DNA of 64,000 nucleotides from Branchiostoma floridae (taxonomy: Eukaryota > Chordata > Leptocardii > Amphioxiformes > Branchiostomatidae). Made by a program: the position numbers and the translations under genes. The stretch lies in assembly GCF_000003815.2 (NCBI RefSeq), contig NC_049981.1, forward strand, positions 24,017,450 to 24,081,449, read 5' to 3'. The notes under the pieces were generated by a model. It saw only the letters and a program-made list of their open reading frames with translations, ran no database searches and was not told the origin of the DNA. Below, in pieces: positions 1 through 11,309 of this stretch. Positions within the stretch are counted from its first letter, which is position 1, and the number at the start of each line of letters is the position of its first letter.

Positions 1-1060
1 CATCTCTAGAATCTTTCCTACTGCGTAAAGGAAGAAAGACTGGTCCTTGAAGGTTAAATATGGCGTTAACGTGACAACTCAAGCGGACTGTGTGGATATG
101 TTAGACTAGAAAGGCGTCTTTGTTTACCGTCTCGCCACGCTTTTATTCCTCCATGCTCGCTCTCGGTGATGCTATAGTGTAAGCCCTGTGTGTGGTAGCT
201 TCACGGTAAGCATCGATTATGGTATCGGAGTCGAATCAAAGAGAGCCACACAAGGACAAGGTCGTAGTCTACGGGACCTCAGCCTTCCCAAATTCTGAAA
301 GTGGGAGGGGGGCTTTATGATCGCACTGTTGGTCGAGGAGAATTAGAAGTCTTTACATCGGGCCGGTGGAATTGAAATTCCTGAAAACCAACCACAAGTA
401 GGATTCGTTGCTGACTTGGCAATGTCCCTTGTTGGCCTTTAAAGAATCATTGTTAGTAATGTGGTTTGAAGTCAGACTGATTGATGAAGCGTTGTCGTTA
501 CTCTGAGGATTGAAACACATTAGCTATAACGCAGTAGTTTGGCCTAGGCAAAACAATGTTACGTTTCCAATTACAATGATGACAAACATGAAGCGTTGGC
601 AGGTGAAGACTATTTTTAAGGAAAATTTGCAAGACTCATCTAAATTGAACGTAATTTCAATAGCAAGATCTGAAATTTATGTGCCTTACTAGTGAACTAC
701 CTAAACTAAAGCTACATTTTATAGGTTCATTCTGTTACTTGCTTTTGAATATTTTAGCTGAAATATACCAGGTACATTCAGCACGTGTCCACGAAAGATT
801 TGTATAACTACAAGAAGAAGCTAAAAAAATTTTATAGTTTGAAGCTATTGCTAGGATGTACATGCAGGTTGGCTACAATTTCCTCAAACTCGTCCTCGCT
901 GATGTGGCAATCGCTAAGTCACCGTTTCGTAACCAAAACTTTTATAAAAATTTCAACAGGATGTATTTAATTAAGAATGTACGTTTGAAGTTTTGTGTGT
1001 TTTATTATGTTTAAAACAATGCACTACGTCATGAGCAATACGGATCTAATTCTGCTCACT
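1..1060. other. No recognisable gene
   Basis: Only short, stop-flanked frames are present on both strands. No repeat family found elsewhere in the window is obvious here. Confidence 0.5.
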
Positions 1061-1199
1061 CAGCGGTCTCTAAAAGTGGCTTATGTTTTTAAACAATTTG
1101 TTTCTTGAACTTTGTGTAATATTTTCTAATTGAACGTGCTTTGTTTTTAAACAATGAACATTTTTCCTTGCAAGTTTAAAAACTTTATGGACTACGTAC

Positions 1200-1444
1200 C
1201 GGTAAACTTCGAGCAGTTTTTGCCAGTTACAATTCACATCACGCTCAACGCGTTGATGAATCTGCAGTGGACGATGTGCAAGCTGGACGCGTTTCTCTTC
1301 TGCAACAAAGTCGCGGTTCGAGACCTGGCAATGGTCCAGTGTGCTCTCAAGCCTTTGTCCCATGATGAAAACTCCGTCCAACAGCCATCTGTCTTCGTAT
1401 TTTACGACCGAGGCCTCGCCAAGCTGAATCTGTGCATAGCATCT
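1200..1444 (-). other. Possible coding exon of unknown function
   Basis: On the minus strand a frame is open from 1444 down past 1200 in a patch that is richer in G and C than its surroundings. Its translation, including VVKYEDRWLLDGVF and later NWQKLLEVYR, has ordinary amino-acid composition with charged, helix-like stretches. A good donor, GTACGT (minus strand, 1199-1194), would end the exon. No convincing acceptor is seen and the peptide is not recognised. The plus-strand frame over the same bases (1154-1561) is also open, so either or neither may be coding. Confidence 0.25.
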
Positions 1445-2240
1445 TCAAGACATCCCAACGCTAACGCTGGCGTTTACCGCACAATGTTATTAGATGTCAC
1501 TGGGATGGGGACGTTGCTGCGACGGCGTTGCGACCTAAAATCTTACAGATTAACGGACTGAATTGATCAACAGGATCTTTGAAAAGTTTGTGTTTTGTTA
1601 TCTCCAAAGTACAACTTATGTATTTTAACTAAATTATAGATATGCGCTCGGTTTAGATAAAGAAAACATTGCATAGACATCGATACTATCTTTTAAACCC
1701 TGACACAGTTTTGTCTGTTAGTACTATATAAGAGTCTGTTTGCGAGGAGGAAAAGCCGACCGACTTCTTTCCAAATGACTGGAAGATGTTACATTGATTT
1801 TCTACTGCCGCCAGGAATTTTTAATAAAAACAGAATCATACTCTTGAGTGAACAAACTCTGATTGCTTTCTTTCATGTACTTTTTGATAAACACTAAGAA
1901 TGCCCACAACATGCCGAAACCGCAAATCAAGTTAGAAATGCTCGGTTGGATGCCATTTTATGGGCTACTCTGTGTAAAAAATGCTTACTGGTTGAAACTA
2001 CAAAGACCAAGGTCAAACGCATGCAAAGAAACACGTAGGCCACTTTTTCGAATAAAGAATGTACTACATCGCCTTTACTACTGGATGTCTGACGCGGCCA
2101 CACTTTTATATCGTATATAAAAACGCCATACATGTGTTTACATATTATCAAAATCTAATATAGATAATTCTATGCTTGCAAAGAATCGTCTAAGATTCCT
2201 TGATTTTACCCCAGCGCTTACGTAAGAGACCTTGACTAAA

Positions 2241-2393
2241 TCCAAGGTCAAAGTGCCTACGTGCTTAGTTCGGTGTGACTTGGTGTATAAAAGGCGACGC
2301 GTCGCGAGATTGGCGCTGCAGTTCCCGACAGAACCAGGAGCGAGGTCATTTTGCAAAGTTTTTTCAAAGTTTTGGACGTTACTTTTGTTGAAA
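2241..2393 (+). promoter_or_regulatory. Globin core promoter and 5' noncoding exon
   Basis: A good TATA box, TATAAAAG, lies at 2286-2293, and an initiator-like CTGCAGTTCC surrounds about 2320. A splice donor, GTAAGG, begins at 2394, and the next acceptor (AG at 2677-2678) sits 15 bases before the globin ATG. A first noncoding exon at roughly 2316-2393 with a 285-bp leader intron is therefore likely. Upstream are a nuclear-receptor half site (AAGGTCA, 2244-2250) and an ACGTG core (2259-2263), the minimal motif bound by HIF or bHLH factors. A second TATA-like stretch lies near 2114-2121. The elements are visible; their use is inferred. Confidence 0.62.
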
Positions 2394-2693
2394 GTAAGGA
2401 TCATCTGCGTTATCATTCAGCGTTTTGTTTATGTGTGCATTTTCTAGCTGCAACTTCTGGTTGTGATATTTCCTACTAGTATGTGTTTGTATTTTCATGT
2501 TCCCTTGCACTGAAAACATCAAACAAGATTCACTTCTTTGTTTGGTGTGAAAGATTCAAATCTTTATGCCGTAGTGGGTTTTCCATGAAATGATTATTAA
2601 TTGTTTATCGTTTTGAATCGATTTTATCAAGTTTAGAAGCAAATATCACAGTCAACTCACTATTGTTTTTTTTTTCAGGAAAAGGAAGGCAAA

Positions 2694-2791
2694 ATGAGTC
2701 TGTCGGCCGCCGATAAGAAGCTTGTTCAGGAGTCTTGGGATAAAGTGTCCAAGCCGTCCTTCGCTGACGCCGGGGAGAGAGTGTTCCTCAA
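2694..2791 (+). CDS. Globin coding exon 1 (helices A-B)
   Basis: This exon encodes residues 1-32 and the first two bases of codon 33. The start is MSLSAADKKLVQESW, a normal globin A helix with Trp at A12. The start is fixed by the AG acceptor at 2677-2678, which follows a T-rich tract and leaves a 15-base leader (2679-2693) before ATG. The donor is GTGAGT at 2792. The phase-2 break after two bases of the B12 lysine codon is the ancestral globin intron site B12.2. Confidence 0.95.
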
Positions 2792-2872
2792 GTGAGTTAT
2801 GCTTATTTAGTTGATATTGAGGTCGAAACATATGATAACATTTTTTGTCGAAGAAAGACTATTCCTGAATGG

Positions 2873-2938
<66 letters not shown>

Positions 2939-3875
2939 TCGTGATTTCGTTGCTTTTTGATACTTTTCGTTGCTGTTAAATACATTTCATTCTATATTTA
3001 AAGAAAATAAAATTCTTCGATGAGATTTTGATAGCCAAACTGAACTTATCAGAGGCATTGACTGACATGCAGTGGGAACAAGATCAAGCCCTAATAAAGA
3101 CTTAATCTCTAGTCGTTTATACTAATAAAAGAGACGTAATGTTAAGACCCTTCTTATCAATACACCATGTCAACAGTCTTTAAGATGTGTTTCTACGAAA
3201 GCCCTTTTTGTACTGGTTAATTTTGTTTGAACAACTTCTTTAGATCTCGTGCTTTCCGGAAAGCCATCCCATTTACTAGAAGATCCGCTGTACAGGCTCG
3301 CTAAACCCTTTGCATCAGTGGCGGGTTTAAGCATTTTCGGTATCCTTCATTCCTTGCAAACATATGGGTATTCCTAAAGTAAGGCTGGGAGAAAGATAAA
3401 CTTCACGGGTGAGGAAAGGGTGGGCGTGATTGGTGTCATGGAGACGAAGGTTGTTCAGGGTAGTCTTGGGAAAATTGGATCTATTCCAAGGATATAGTCA
3501 GCGCCTGAGGTGATTACATTCATATGCCACTAGAGAATATGCATACTTAAAAGAAACAAGTATAAAGGAGCAGACTATTCATTTGTGATTTTCAACTAAA
3601 TGTGTGTGCGTGTGCGTGTGCTTGTGCGTGTGTGTGTGTGTGCCTGTGCTTGTGCGTGTGTGTGTGTGTGCCTGTGCAAATGTGTGTGTGTGCTTGTCCC
3701 TGCGTGTGNNNNNNNNNNNNNNNNNNNNNNNNNNNNNNNNNNNNNNNNNNNNNNNNNNNNNNNNNNNNNNNNNNNNNNNNNNNNNNNNNNNNNNNNNNNN
3801 NNNNNNNNGCGTGTGTGTGTGTGTGTGTGCTTGTGCGTGTGTGTGTGTGTATGTGTTTGTGTTTGTGCGTGTGTA

Positions 3876-3921
<46 letters not shown>

Positions 3922-6900
3922 TGTGTGTGCTGGTACCATTGAACAACAAAGTAATGAGAACTTTAAAACACCCCCATAAAGTTCCACAGTATGCACTTAA
4001 GGCTGAGAAACCCACAGCTCCATTGTCGTATGTGCCCTTCAGAATAAACAAAGCTGACGATCAGGCTGACGCGCCGCTGAGAAGAAAGCACTCAGTTGCG
4101 ACAACCGCGTATTTCAGAGCTTTACGACCTGATGATTAATTGCCAAGAGGCCCGGCCCTGGACTCGCACAGAAGTTGTGCAGCCTTTAGAATTCGTGACA
4201 AGAATTTTACACGAGAAAAATCCTGAGCATGAATAGCTTTGGCTTAAAGGACCATTCCACTTCAGAAGCGAGTATCATAATTAATCAGAGAATAAATAAT
4301 TACCTTCGCCGAGAAGGTTATATTTTGGGTAGCGTGTGTATGTGTGTATGTTTGTTTCTATGTCTGTAGAAGACCATGATAACTGAAGAACGCCTGGATG
4401 GACTGTATTAATATTCGGTATGTAGGTATATAGGTCTTGTTGAGACCTTAAAACGATTAGATTTGTGGCCCCCTAGCGGCCGGTTATGGTACAGCAGCGT
4501 AACTTCCTGGTTTGATATTTCGAGTTCTGGACATGCTGCGGCAATGATTTTTAAGTGGTGGATAGCTCTTGATGCCGAGAGTAAGAAGTATAGGTTTGGG
4601 CCCCCTAGCGGCTTGTTTTGGAACTGCAGGGCAGGTTTAGTGTCAGATTTTGAAAGGGAATAACTCAAGAAGGAGTTGACGGATTGTCATGATTTTTGGT
4701 ATGTACATAGCTTAAGTGATGCTTCATATAATTACGTATCAATTATGCAAATCAGAATCTAATTTGCATAATTAATTAGGAAATCGTCAAAACACGTTCC
4801 GTTCCTTTATACGGCCATTGCAACGTGTGGCATTTGTAACTGAGAAAGAGAAGAATGTTGATAGATATGTTATGCAAAATAAAGACCTAATTTGCATAAT
4901 TAATGGGGAAATGCTATAATGGCATTGTGGCAAATGACAGGAAGTTTTTACTTGTGGCATTTGGAAGTTATATACAGGTGAACATCGTTGAACATTGATT
5001 ATGCAAATGATGACCTAATTTGCATAAATTATCAGAAAATGCGCTTAAAACTTTTTTTACATAGATTGTGTATGTCCCATTGTTTGGTGGAGAAGATGAT
5101 CAAGTAATATAATTTATGCAAATGAGAATCTTATCTGATAATCAATGACAAACAATTAATACAGCAGTTGTAAAGGGTAGAATCATTTGGCGAAGGTATG
5201 GGGTCGTGGAACTCTAGTTATGTTTGAATCAAGTTTGTTGTCAAATTTTCCACAAGTTGAAGCTTAAACTCAGGGGAAACTGCAAACGAGTTCTTTTTGA
5301 ATTCCCCTGATCCTTCTCATGCATTTTACGCTGGCGGGGGCGTGACTTTGACCATGGGGACAAGTACCGATTAAAACTAGTAACGACTTCGCTATTATGG
5401 TGTTCTATGGTCACGTTTTGAGTAGACTGTGTGTGCACAAACGTCATCAGAACATTTGTGGGTCCTTCTGTAGTAATTTGTTCATGTGTAAAAGTAGCCT
5501 TTATAAATCAGAATGGTCCATACAAATTACCAAAGCTTTATGTTCCAAGAGTCGCTTAGCGTCACACTTTTTGTGCACCTTCCTAAATGTACATAGTCAC
5601 TTTTCCACTTTCATTAGCGACTCTAACGTTAGCGAGACATTTTGCTCAACGCCGGCCACACAAGCAGTTTTGGCGCCGCCATTTTATATTGAACGACTTT
5701 TGACTCCTCATCAACGTTATATACTTAAGTGGCTGAGTTTCCCCATCCTAAGTTGAGAAAGTCTTCAAACTTTTGTTGTATTTCCCTCAATATGTGATAA
5801 TTACTTGGTCAAGTGTATCCCAACTGCCATTAACGAGAAAGTGTGATGGACGTCACAAAATCATATACGGCACAGTACATATGAAGCGGCCCTGTATGGG
5901 GATGCTTGGATTTAGATAAAAATATTGTTGAAAGATCAAATGAGGTAACTTTGCAAAAAATCGGGTGTATTTGTATGATAAAAACTAATCAGAGAAGTAA
6001 CAAAAAGTAGCACTCGCTTCTGGAGTGAAATCCACCTTAATCTGTATACTGTATTGTTTTATCATACTTATCATACCATCAATATGCTTTTCTAGATCGT
6101 CATTATCGTGATTATTGGCATAGCTTTATTAATTTAGGACTAAGGGCTTATTACAAAGGGAGCAGAATAATAGTGTACAATCTGAATGATGAAAATACTA
6201 TTGATATTGTTATTATATGATAAACGTACGCCACAATTTATTTGGTATAAATTGTTCACAACAAATTGTCAAATACGGCGTAACAAGAACAGTATGAAGA
6301 TTTTAGTACATAAAGAAAGACACCATAGTCTTTTTAAATTTTGTTTCTGCGTTTTGTTTCTGTAGGCTGTTCCAGAGGAACGAGTCCACCAAGGCGCATT
6401 TCAAGAAGTTTAAGGACATCCCTTCCGACCAACTCGCCGGCCAGGCCGTGGTTCGCGACCACGGAGAGAAGGTAAGCGTTAACATGTTTAATTCAAATCA
6501 TGAAAACAATGTTTAGACACACACGAAACGCATATAGGCTATCTGAAAAGGTAAATAATAAAATTAAATCTATGACGGTGTCTAATTGGATACGATTTGA
6601 ACGATTTCAAAGTTTGGAAGCTAAAAGTACGATAATAAAGATTTATCTTCCCAATCATATTTTTTTAACGTCGTTGCTGGCCAAAATGATTTTTGTGACG
6701 CATTCGTTATATAGGAGTCTATGGCAATGTGTTTGTTTATATGTATGAATATACTATTCTGTAAGTCAAATTAGTTTAGCTATCCTGAAAACGGACCTTG
6801 TTAGCTTCGACCAATCTACGATGGCATATTACTTCCCCGAATATCGTTATACAATTGAAAAATTATTGATGTACAGACGACTGATTATAAAAAGCATCTA

Positions 6901-8990
6901 AAACAGAGAGACCAATATGTGTCCGTACCTTTCTCAGCCGGCTGCATTCGCCGAACGGTATTGACGGGCACCGGAAAGGTTTAGAGGAAAGCTGTTCAAA
7001 ATTCCCAGGTGATTAGCTGGGTCTCGTCAAATGTTACAGGGCAGGTTTTAGTGAAAAATACGCGCGACCCTCTTTTGACCTGGAAAGTGGGCCGACCATT
7101 CAGCGAGGAATAAGTACAACTGGCGCTCGTTGACAATGTGACAGGGGTAGTTATGCACCTATCACATTGTAGATGAGCTTCGGCCGTACTTTTCGATCAC
7201 TTTAAGATCGACAGTTGGTTGCCTGTGTTTTTTTTTACCTGAAATCGTTCTTGTCAGATTGAACGAGGCTCGGGTGACCGCCTGCAAATGTGTATTTGAA
7301 AGTAAACCTCCCACTACCTCTTGCACGCGGACGAGGTAAGACAAACCGTCCCTCGCAAATAAAAGGTAATAGCTTTGTCAATTTTAGGAATGAGCGCACG
7401 GGCAGGATATAAATGCCCATTAAAATACTTAGTATGTGTGTTAACACAGTGTCACATACTTCAGAAGTCACAATGTCAGAAGTATGCACTATTTCAAAGA
7501 AACTAAAGATTTGCAAATAGAAAGAATTTGGACGAAACTCGCCCGAATGACATACGCATATACAGGCTGCCTCATAGCTCAAATTTAGCGAGCATCGTCC
7601 GATTTTTGAAGGTGACAATCAATCTTGTATCGTCAGATTGATGCCAGAATAGCAATGAAATATCGACGGATATATGGGGGAGGTATGGACAACTTACAGG
7701 CAACCTGGAAAGAGCAATGTCAACTGAAAAATCAATGATGACAAGACGCTGATGTTAAGGACAGGTTTCGGTGCATAGTGAGCATCGACCGACTCCAAAC
7801 ATTCGCCGACCATCCAAAAAAGATCGCGCGTGATTGAGTAAACATTGGACGTATTACTGCTGAAAATGTAATTTAGAGCTCGTCCGATCGATTTTCGCCC
7901 AATTTGACAGGGGTACAAGACGACAAATGCATTTTATACCTCATATGCATGACTACTATGAAGAATGTTTGACATTTTTGCGCGACCATCGGATGACGTA
8001 TGTTGCCTCCCCGTAACTTTACGCCCTGCTTCCTTTTCCAACAGGTGTGTAAGGTGCTGGACGACTTTATCAAAGGTCTAGACGGCAGTGGGGACGAGGC
8101 TGTGAAGAAGGTCGGACGTATGCACAAAGGCCTGGGGATGTCTAACGAGCAGATTGACGTGAGTTCAAGCGTCTAGACAGTGACAGAATTAGAAAGGATG
8201 AGCAGTGGATCTCTGATAATCCGGCCATTTTTCATGTGTCTGGCAGTTACGGAACTCTATGCTACCAGAATATCAAACACGTGGTTTGAGGGTTTTCCAT
8301 TTCTGGCCTATATAATACGGTACAGTAATCTACTTGGTTACGAGTTCGAGCCCCGACCAGAATACATTAACAGCTTGGATGGTGAAAACTAGTCTCTTTG
8401 CCCACTAATTAGTGGTAAGCAGAAAGAGTAACTAAAGGTACTCAAAAAAAACCACTACCTGTTGACCTTCTGAGGTGATTACATAACAAAACAGTGTGGC
8501 AAATGAGCTGCCATTAAAGTGTGCGTGGAGGATCTTAAGTATCTTTAGCATTCATTTCTATCCCATGACATGAAAAAAATATCGTTGGGGAGAATACAGC
8601 AAGAAAGCATTCTTAGATTTGCGTCAAGACATCAAAGACCAAAAAATCCTCAGCCTTCTAAGTTTTTCTTGAGAAAGTCTGTCAAATATTTGGTCGCTAA
8701 GCAGTCGCTGTGCGTTTACAACTTCTAGTAAAATTCAACGAAAAACGTGACGAGGAGTTTGGCTGAAGATTCAGTGCGTATACATTTTACTTAAGCTAAT
8801 TATTTTTGGGTCCAGGTTAAGAAGTATTGGTTCATAGCACATCCTTTGAATTTCTACATTTACCGTAATAACACGGACCTGGCAATGTGTTCAATTTAGT
8901 AATTATGGTGCCTTCTACAATATTTTTCAAGCTCGGAATACCAAAATCGTGCGGTCTGGGATGCGGCAGAAATTTTGGCTGTAGGTTACA

Positions 8991-9078
<88 letters not shown>

Positions 9079-9439
9079 GCAAATGATCCCTACTGATTTC
9101 AATAAGTGTGGGGGGTTCTTAAATGAAATTTAAGTGCGTCTCCCCAGACCTCCAGCTTTACGTTCCATTCAAGAGGACTCGTTAATCTTCATATTTAACT
9201 GCCTGGAGTGAGGAAATACTGGAAGGTGCTAAGCACTTTCCCAATAGCTACCTCAAAACACTGGAAACCTTTCAGATCTAAACCACGACGAGGCTTACCT
9301 ATTTTTTGTTCTACTTCAGCAAATGAAGGGAGCCATAATCGAGGTGCTGGCGGATGCTGGGTTTGGTGATGCCAATTACAAGGGAGCTTGGGGCAAACTG
9401 TGGGACCGCTTCATGGCCGTCCACCGCGCAGCCTACTAG
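2694..9439 (+). CDS. Globin, complete, four coding exons, 145 aa
   Basis: This is a haem-binding, oxygen-type globin, probably cytosolic. The coding sequence joins 2694-2791, 6366-6471, 8045-8158 and 9320-9439; every junction is GT/AG and the reading frame closes at TAG. The 145 residues match the usual single-domain globin length. Visible family landmarks are Trp15 (A12), Phe45 (CD1), Phe48 (CD4), distal His65 (E7) followed by Gly-Glu-Lys-Val, proximal His95 (F8) and Trp130 in the H helix. Spacings of 30 residues from A12 to CD1, 20 from CD1 to E7 and 30 from E7 to F8 fit myoglobin-type folds. There is no signal peptide or extension. Introns fall at B12.2, E11.0 and G7.0; the outer two are the classic globin positions and the middle one recalls neuroglobin. 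Whether this is neuroglobin-, cytoglobin- or haemoglobin-like cannot be settled by eye, so no symbol is given. Confidence that it is a working globin is high. Confidence 0.96.
2878..2935. repeat. (TA)n microsatellite in globin intron 1
   Basis: About 58 bases of uninterrupted TA dinucleotides lie 86 bases downstream of the first coding exon. Confidence 0.97.
3600..3930. repeat. (GT)n microsatellite with assembly gap
   Basis: GT-rich DNA with CTTGTGCGTG and CCTGTGC interruptions flanks a run of 100 N at 3709-3808. The open frames across it are repeat artefacts. The true array length is unknown because the gap is a fixed-size placeholder. Confidence 0.95.
4302..5219 (+). mobile_element. Non-autonomous repeat, family C, in globin intron 1
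   Basis: The left end is a short hairpin (ACCTTCGCCGAGAAGGT) followed by TATATTTTGGGTAGCG and a T/G-rich stretch. The right end, GGCGAAGGTATGGGG, mirrors the left terminus. Inside are two CCCCCTAGCGGC motifs (near 4470 and 4600) and then four degenerate units of about 125 bp, each with TATGCAAAT and/or ATTTGCATAA (near 4742, 4868, 4998 and 5113). No transposase frame is seen, so the element is non-autonomous. Related copies lie at 21450-22483, 47600-48215 and 58665-58975. The superfamily is not identified. Confidence 0.72.
5220..6365. other. Globin intron 1, distal part
   Basis: The sequence is AT-rich and unique-looking. Short open frames here (for example 5397-5756) have no recognisable homology and lie inside the intron on the sense strand. 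Confidence 0.5.
6366..6471 (+). CDS. Globin coding exon 2 (helix C to E10)
   Basis: The acceptor is CTGTAG ending at 6365 and the donor GTAAGC starts at 6472. The exon encodes residues 33-68, including Phe45 (CD1), Phe48 (CD4) and the distal histidine His65 in RDHGEK. It ends in phase 0 between Lys68 (E10) and Val69 (E11), so a central intron is present at E11.0. Vertebrate haemoglobin and myoglobin genes lack this intron. Confidence 0.95.
6472..8044. other. Globin intron 2 (central, E11.0)
   Basis: The intron is 1573 bases, with GTAAGC and CAACAG ends. No clear transposon is seen. Minus-strand open frames near 7235-7618 and 7873-8127 look like chance frames; the latter overlaps exon 3. Confidence 0.6.
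8045..8158 (+). CDS. Globin coding exon 3 (E11 to G6, proximal His)
   Basis: The acceptor is CAACAG ending at 8044 and the donor GTGAGT starts at 8159. The exon encodes residues 69-106. VGRMHKG places the proximal haem-ligand histidine at His95 (F8), thirty residues after the distal histidine. It ends in phase 0 after Asp106, which corresponds to the conserved G7.0 intron. Confidence 0.95.
8159..9319. other. Globin intron 3 (G7.0)
   Basis: The intron is 1161 bases. It contains a (CA)n array at 8995-9071 and a short B-box-like GAGTTCGAGCCCC near 8341, but no complete tRNA fold was found. Confidence 0.6.
8995..9071. repeat. (CA)n microsatellite in globin intron 3
   Basis: About 77 bases of pure CA dinucleotides, about 250 bases before the last globin exon. 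Confidence 0.97.
9320..9439 (+). CDS. Globin coding exon 4 (helices G-H, stop TAG)
   Basis: The acceptor is ACTTCAG ending at 9319. The exon encodes residues 107-145, the rest of helix G and helix H, with the usual aromatic pattern GAWGKLWDRF near the end and a C-terminal AAY before TAG at 9437-9439. The last exon is rich in G and C compared with the flanking AT-rich DNA, as are the other exons. Confidence 0.95.
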   Translation, partial: QMKGAIIEVLADAGFGDANYKGAWGKLWDRFMAVHRAAY

Positions 9440-10390
9440 TTGCGCCCCCTTTCGTGGCCTTGGAGAAACGCAAGGACCCAACGAAGTGCCTTTTAGCGAT
9501 TGTTATTTGCAGCTTATATCTCAGTAATAACGCAGAATTTAAACTAAAGTTTAAGAACATCTATTTTCCCCAACTGTTATGTCTATTCACTCCATGCACT
9601 ATGACCTATAAGCCCCACAACTTATACAAAGTCAAATGTAATGGCGGCAGACTTGTCAACAGTACTTGGTCTTGATGTAAATGGGGTTACCCTCTTTGAA
9701 ATGTAATTGCAAAATTGATTTGATTATATGAATGATGATATCCCCCTTAACTGATGCGCGCGTGCGAATGAAAAAAAAAAGTTTGTTGTATTCACTATGA
9801 AACCAAAGTGGTCAAGAGACATAAACAAATGACTGAACAGAGACAAAATAAGGTACAACGAACAATGGGTTCTTCATTTTTGACCTTGACTTTGGCATTC
9901 TATAACATTGGTATACATTTTCTGAAATGTTTCAATCTACGGCTTTTGTTGTCCCTGTTGTAGCTGATTTGTACAATTATCAGGATGGTAATTTTTTTTC
10001 TTCTTTTGGAAACGACCGAAAATTGGCGCGTGCGTCATCCGTACAATCAAATCAACAAATTCAGTTCAGTTCAGTTATCAGATGGCCTCATAAATTCCGT
10101 TCGCACGACTCTGTGCGCATGGCAAGCAAGAGGTCTCTGTTCTGGAGGCCAACATCAACATGGCCTGATAGTTAAAAACGAAAAATGTCTATGGTGTGGC
10201 CTTGTGGTGACCTTACATGAGAAAATGCACTTATGCTCCCTTGGACACTTTCCTGAAAAGGTAGTTGTCTACCAGTTCCTTCTGGTATGATATTATATCA
10301 TTGCACTGTAAATCATATTCTGAATATCAGAATGCTGAACATTTTTCCAGTAACATGTCTACATTTGCTGAATAAACGTTATGCATCTCC
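9440..10390 (+). other. Globin 3' untranslated region
   Basis: No coding exon is seen after the stop. The first good polyadenylation hexamer downstream is AATAAA at 10371-10376, giving a 3' UTR of about 950 bases. It contains GTTCAGTTCAGTT-type short repeats near 10060 and a poly-A run near 9771. The end point is inferred from the hexamer only. Confidence 0.5.
10371..10376 (+). terminator. Polyadenylation signal of the globin gene
   Basis: This is a canonical AATAAA about 930 bases after the globin stop codon, and no better plus-strand signal is seen closer to the stop. Confidence 0.5.
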
Positions 10391-11309
10391 GCTTACTTCG
10401 TCTTATTACAAAGCGTATCCTAAGTATTCTTCATCGAGAGGGTAACAAAAACCGGTGTAAGTGTACGTGTGTCAATTCCTCAGCTAAACCCCCATCTTAG
10501 TCGTAGGAATTTATAAGTTTTTGCTCTCTGAAATTACACGGTTGATAAATAGGAATTTGTTTTTATGTTGGAAAGCTAGTTTGACAATGTTAAACACTGA
10601 ATACATTCATACACTGTTTCGTACGAGCATCATCGTATCGTTATATGTATACACCTCAGAGTAAGTAGATCAAGTGCACAGATTAACGATGAAAATGATA
10701 CAGGAAGCACACGTAACCTTTACTACAGTTTTTTATTTCACCTTTTCAACGCCTTAACCTGTTAGCAAAGTGTGAAATACAGGACTTCTTATCATCATTA
10801 CATCACAACTATTTTATAGTAGCGACAAAAGCGACAAGACACTTATTTGCAATTCATTAATACATTACAGAAAAAGTTCACTAAGTTGAAAGAGCTACCG
10901 ACATGAAGTCTTTATTTTCCCTCACATAACGAAAAAAATGACAAAGAGCGATATAGTTGACAATTTCTACCATACATGAGTAGGTTTAGACATATAATAA
11001 ATAATAGCATAACAGAACAACTACAATTATCACACATGAAATGCCACGCTTACGGTTCTCAAGTTAGTATATATGACTGACGGATAACTTTCTCATCAAC
11101 ATAGTATACGGTATGTAAGATCATAATGGCATTATAATTAACATTAGATAAAATGCACAATTTTTTTTCCAATAACTTAATTCCAAATGACACTGACATA
11201 AACACAGACACCATACATCGAAGTAAAATATCTACAGTTACTTTTATGTAGCAGCCAAACTTTCAGACCTTTTTAAGATTAACACACACGCTTTACAGAG
11301 AATATAGGC

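Noticed and set aside
3592-4139. Long open frames rich in Cys-Val or His-Thr on both strands
   Set aside because: They are translations of the (GT)n microsatellite and run through the N gap.
8320-8370. B-box-like GAGTTCGAGCCCC in globin intron 3
   Set aside because: No A box or cloverleaf could be built around it, so a tRNA gene is not supported.
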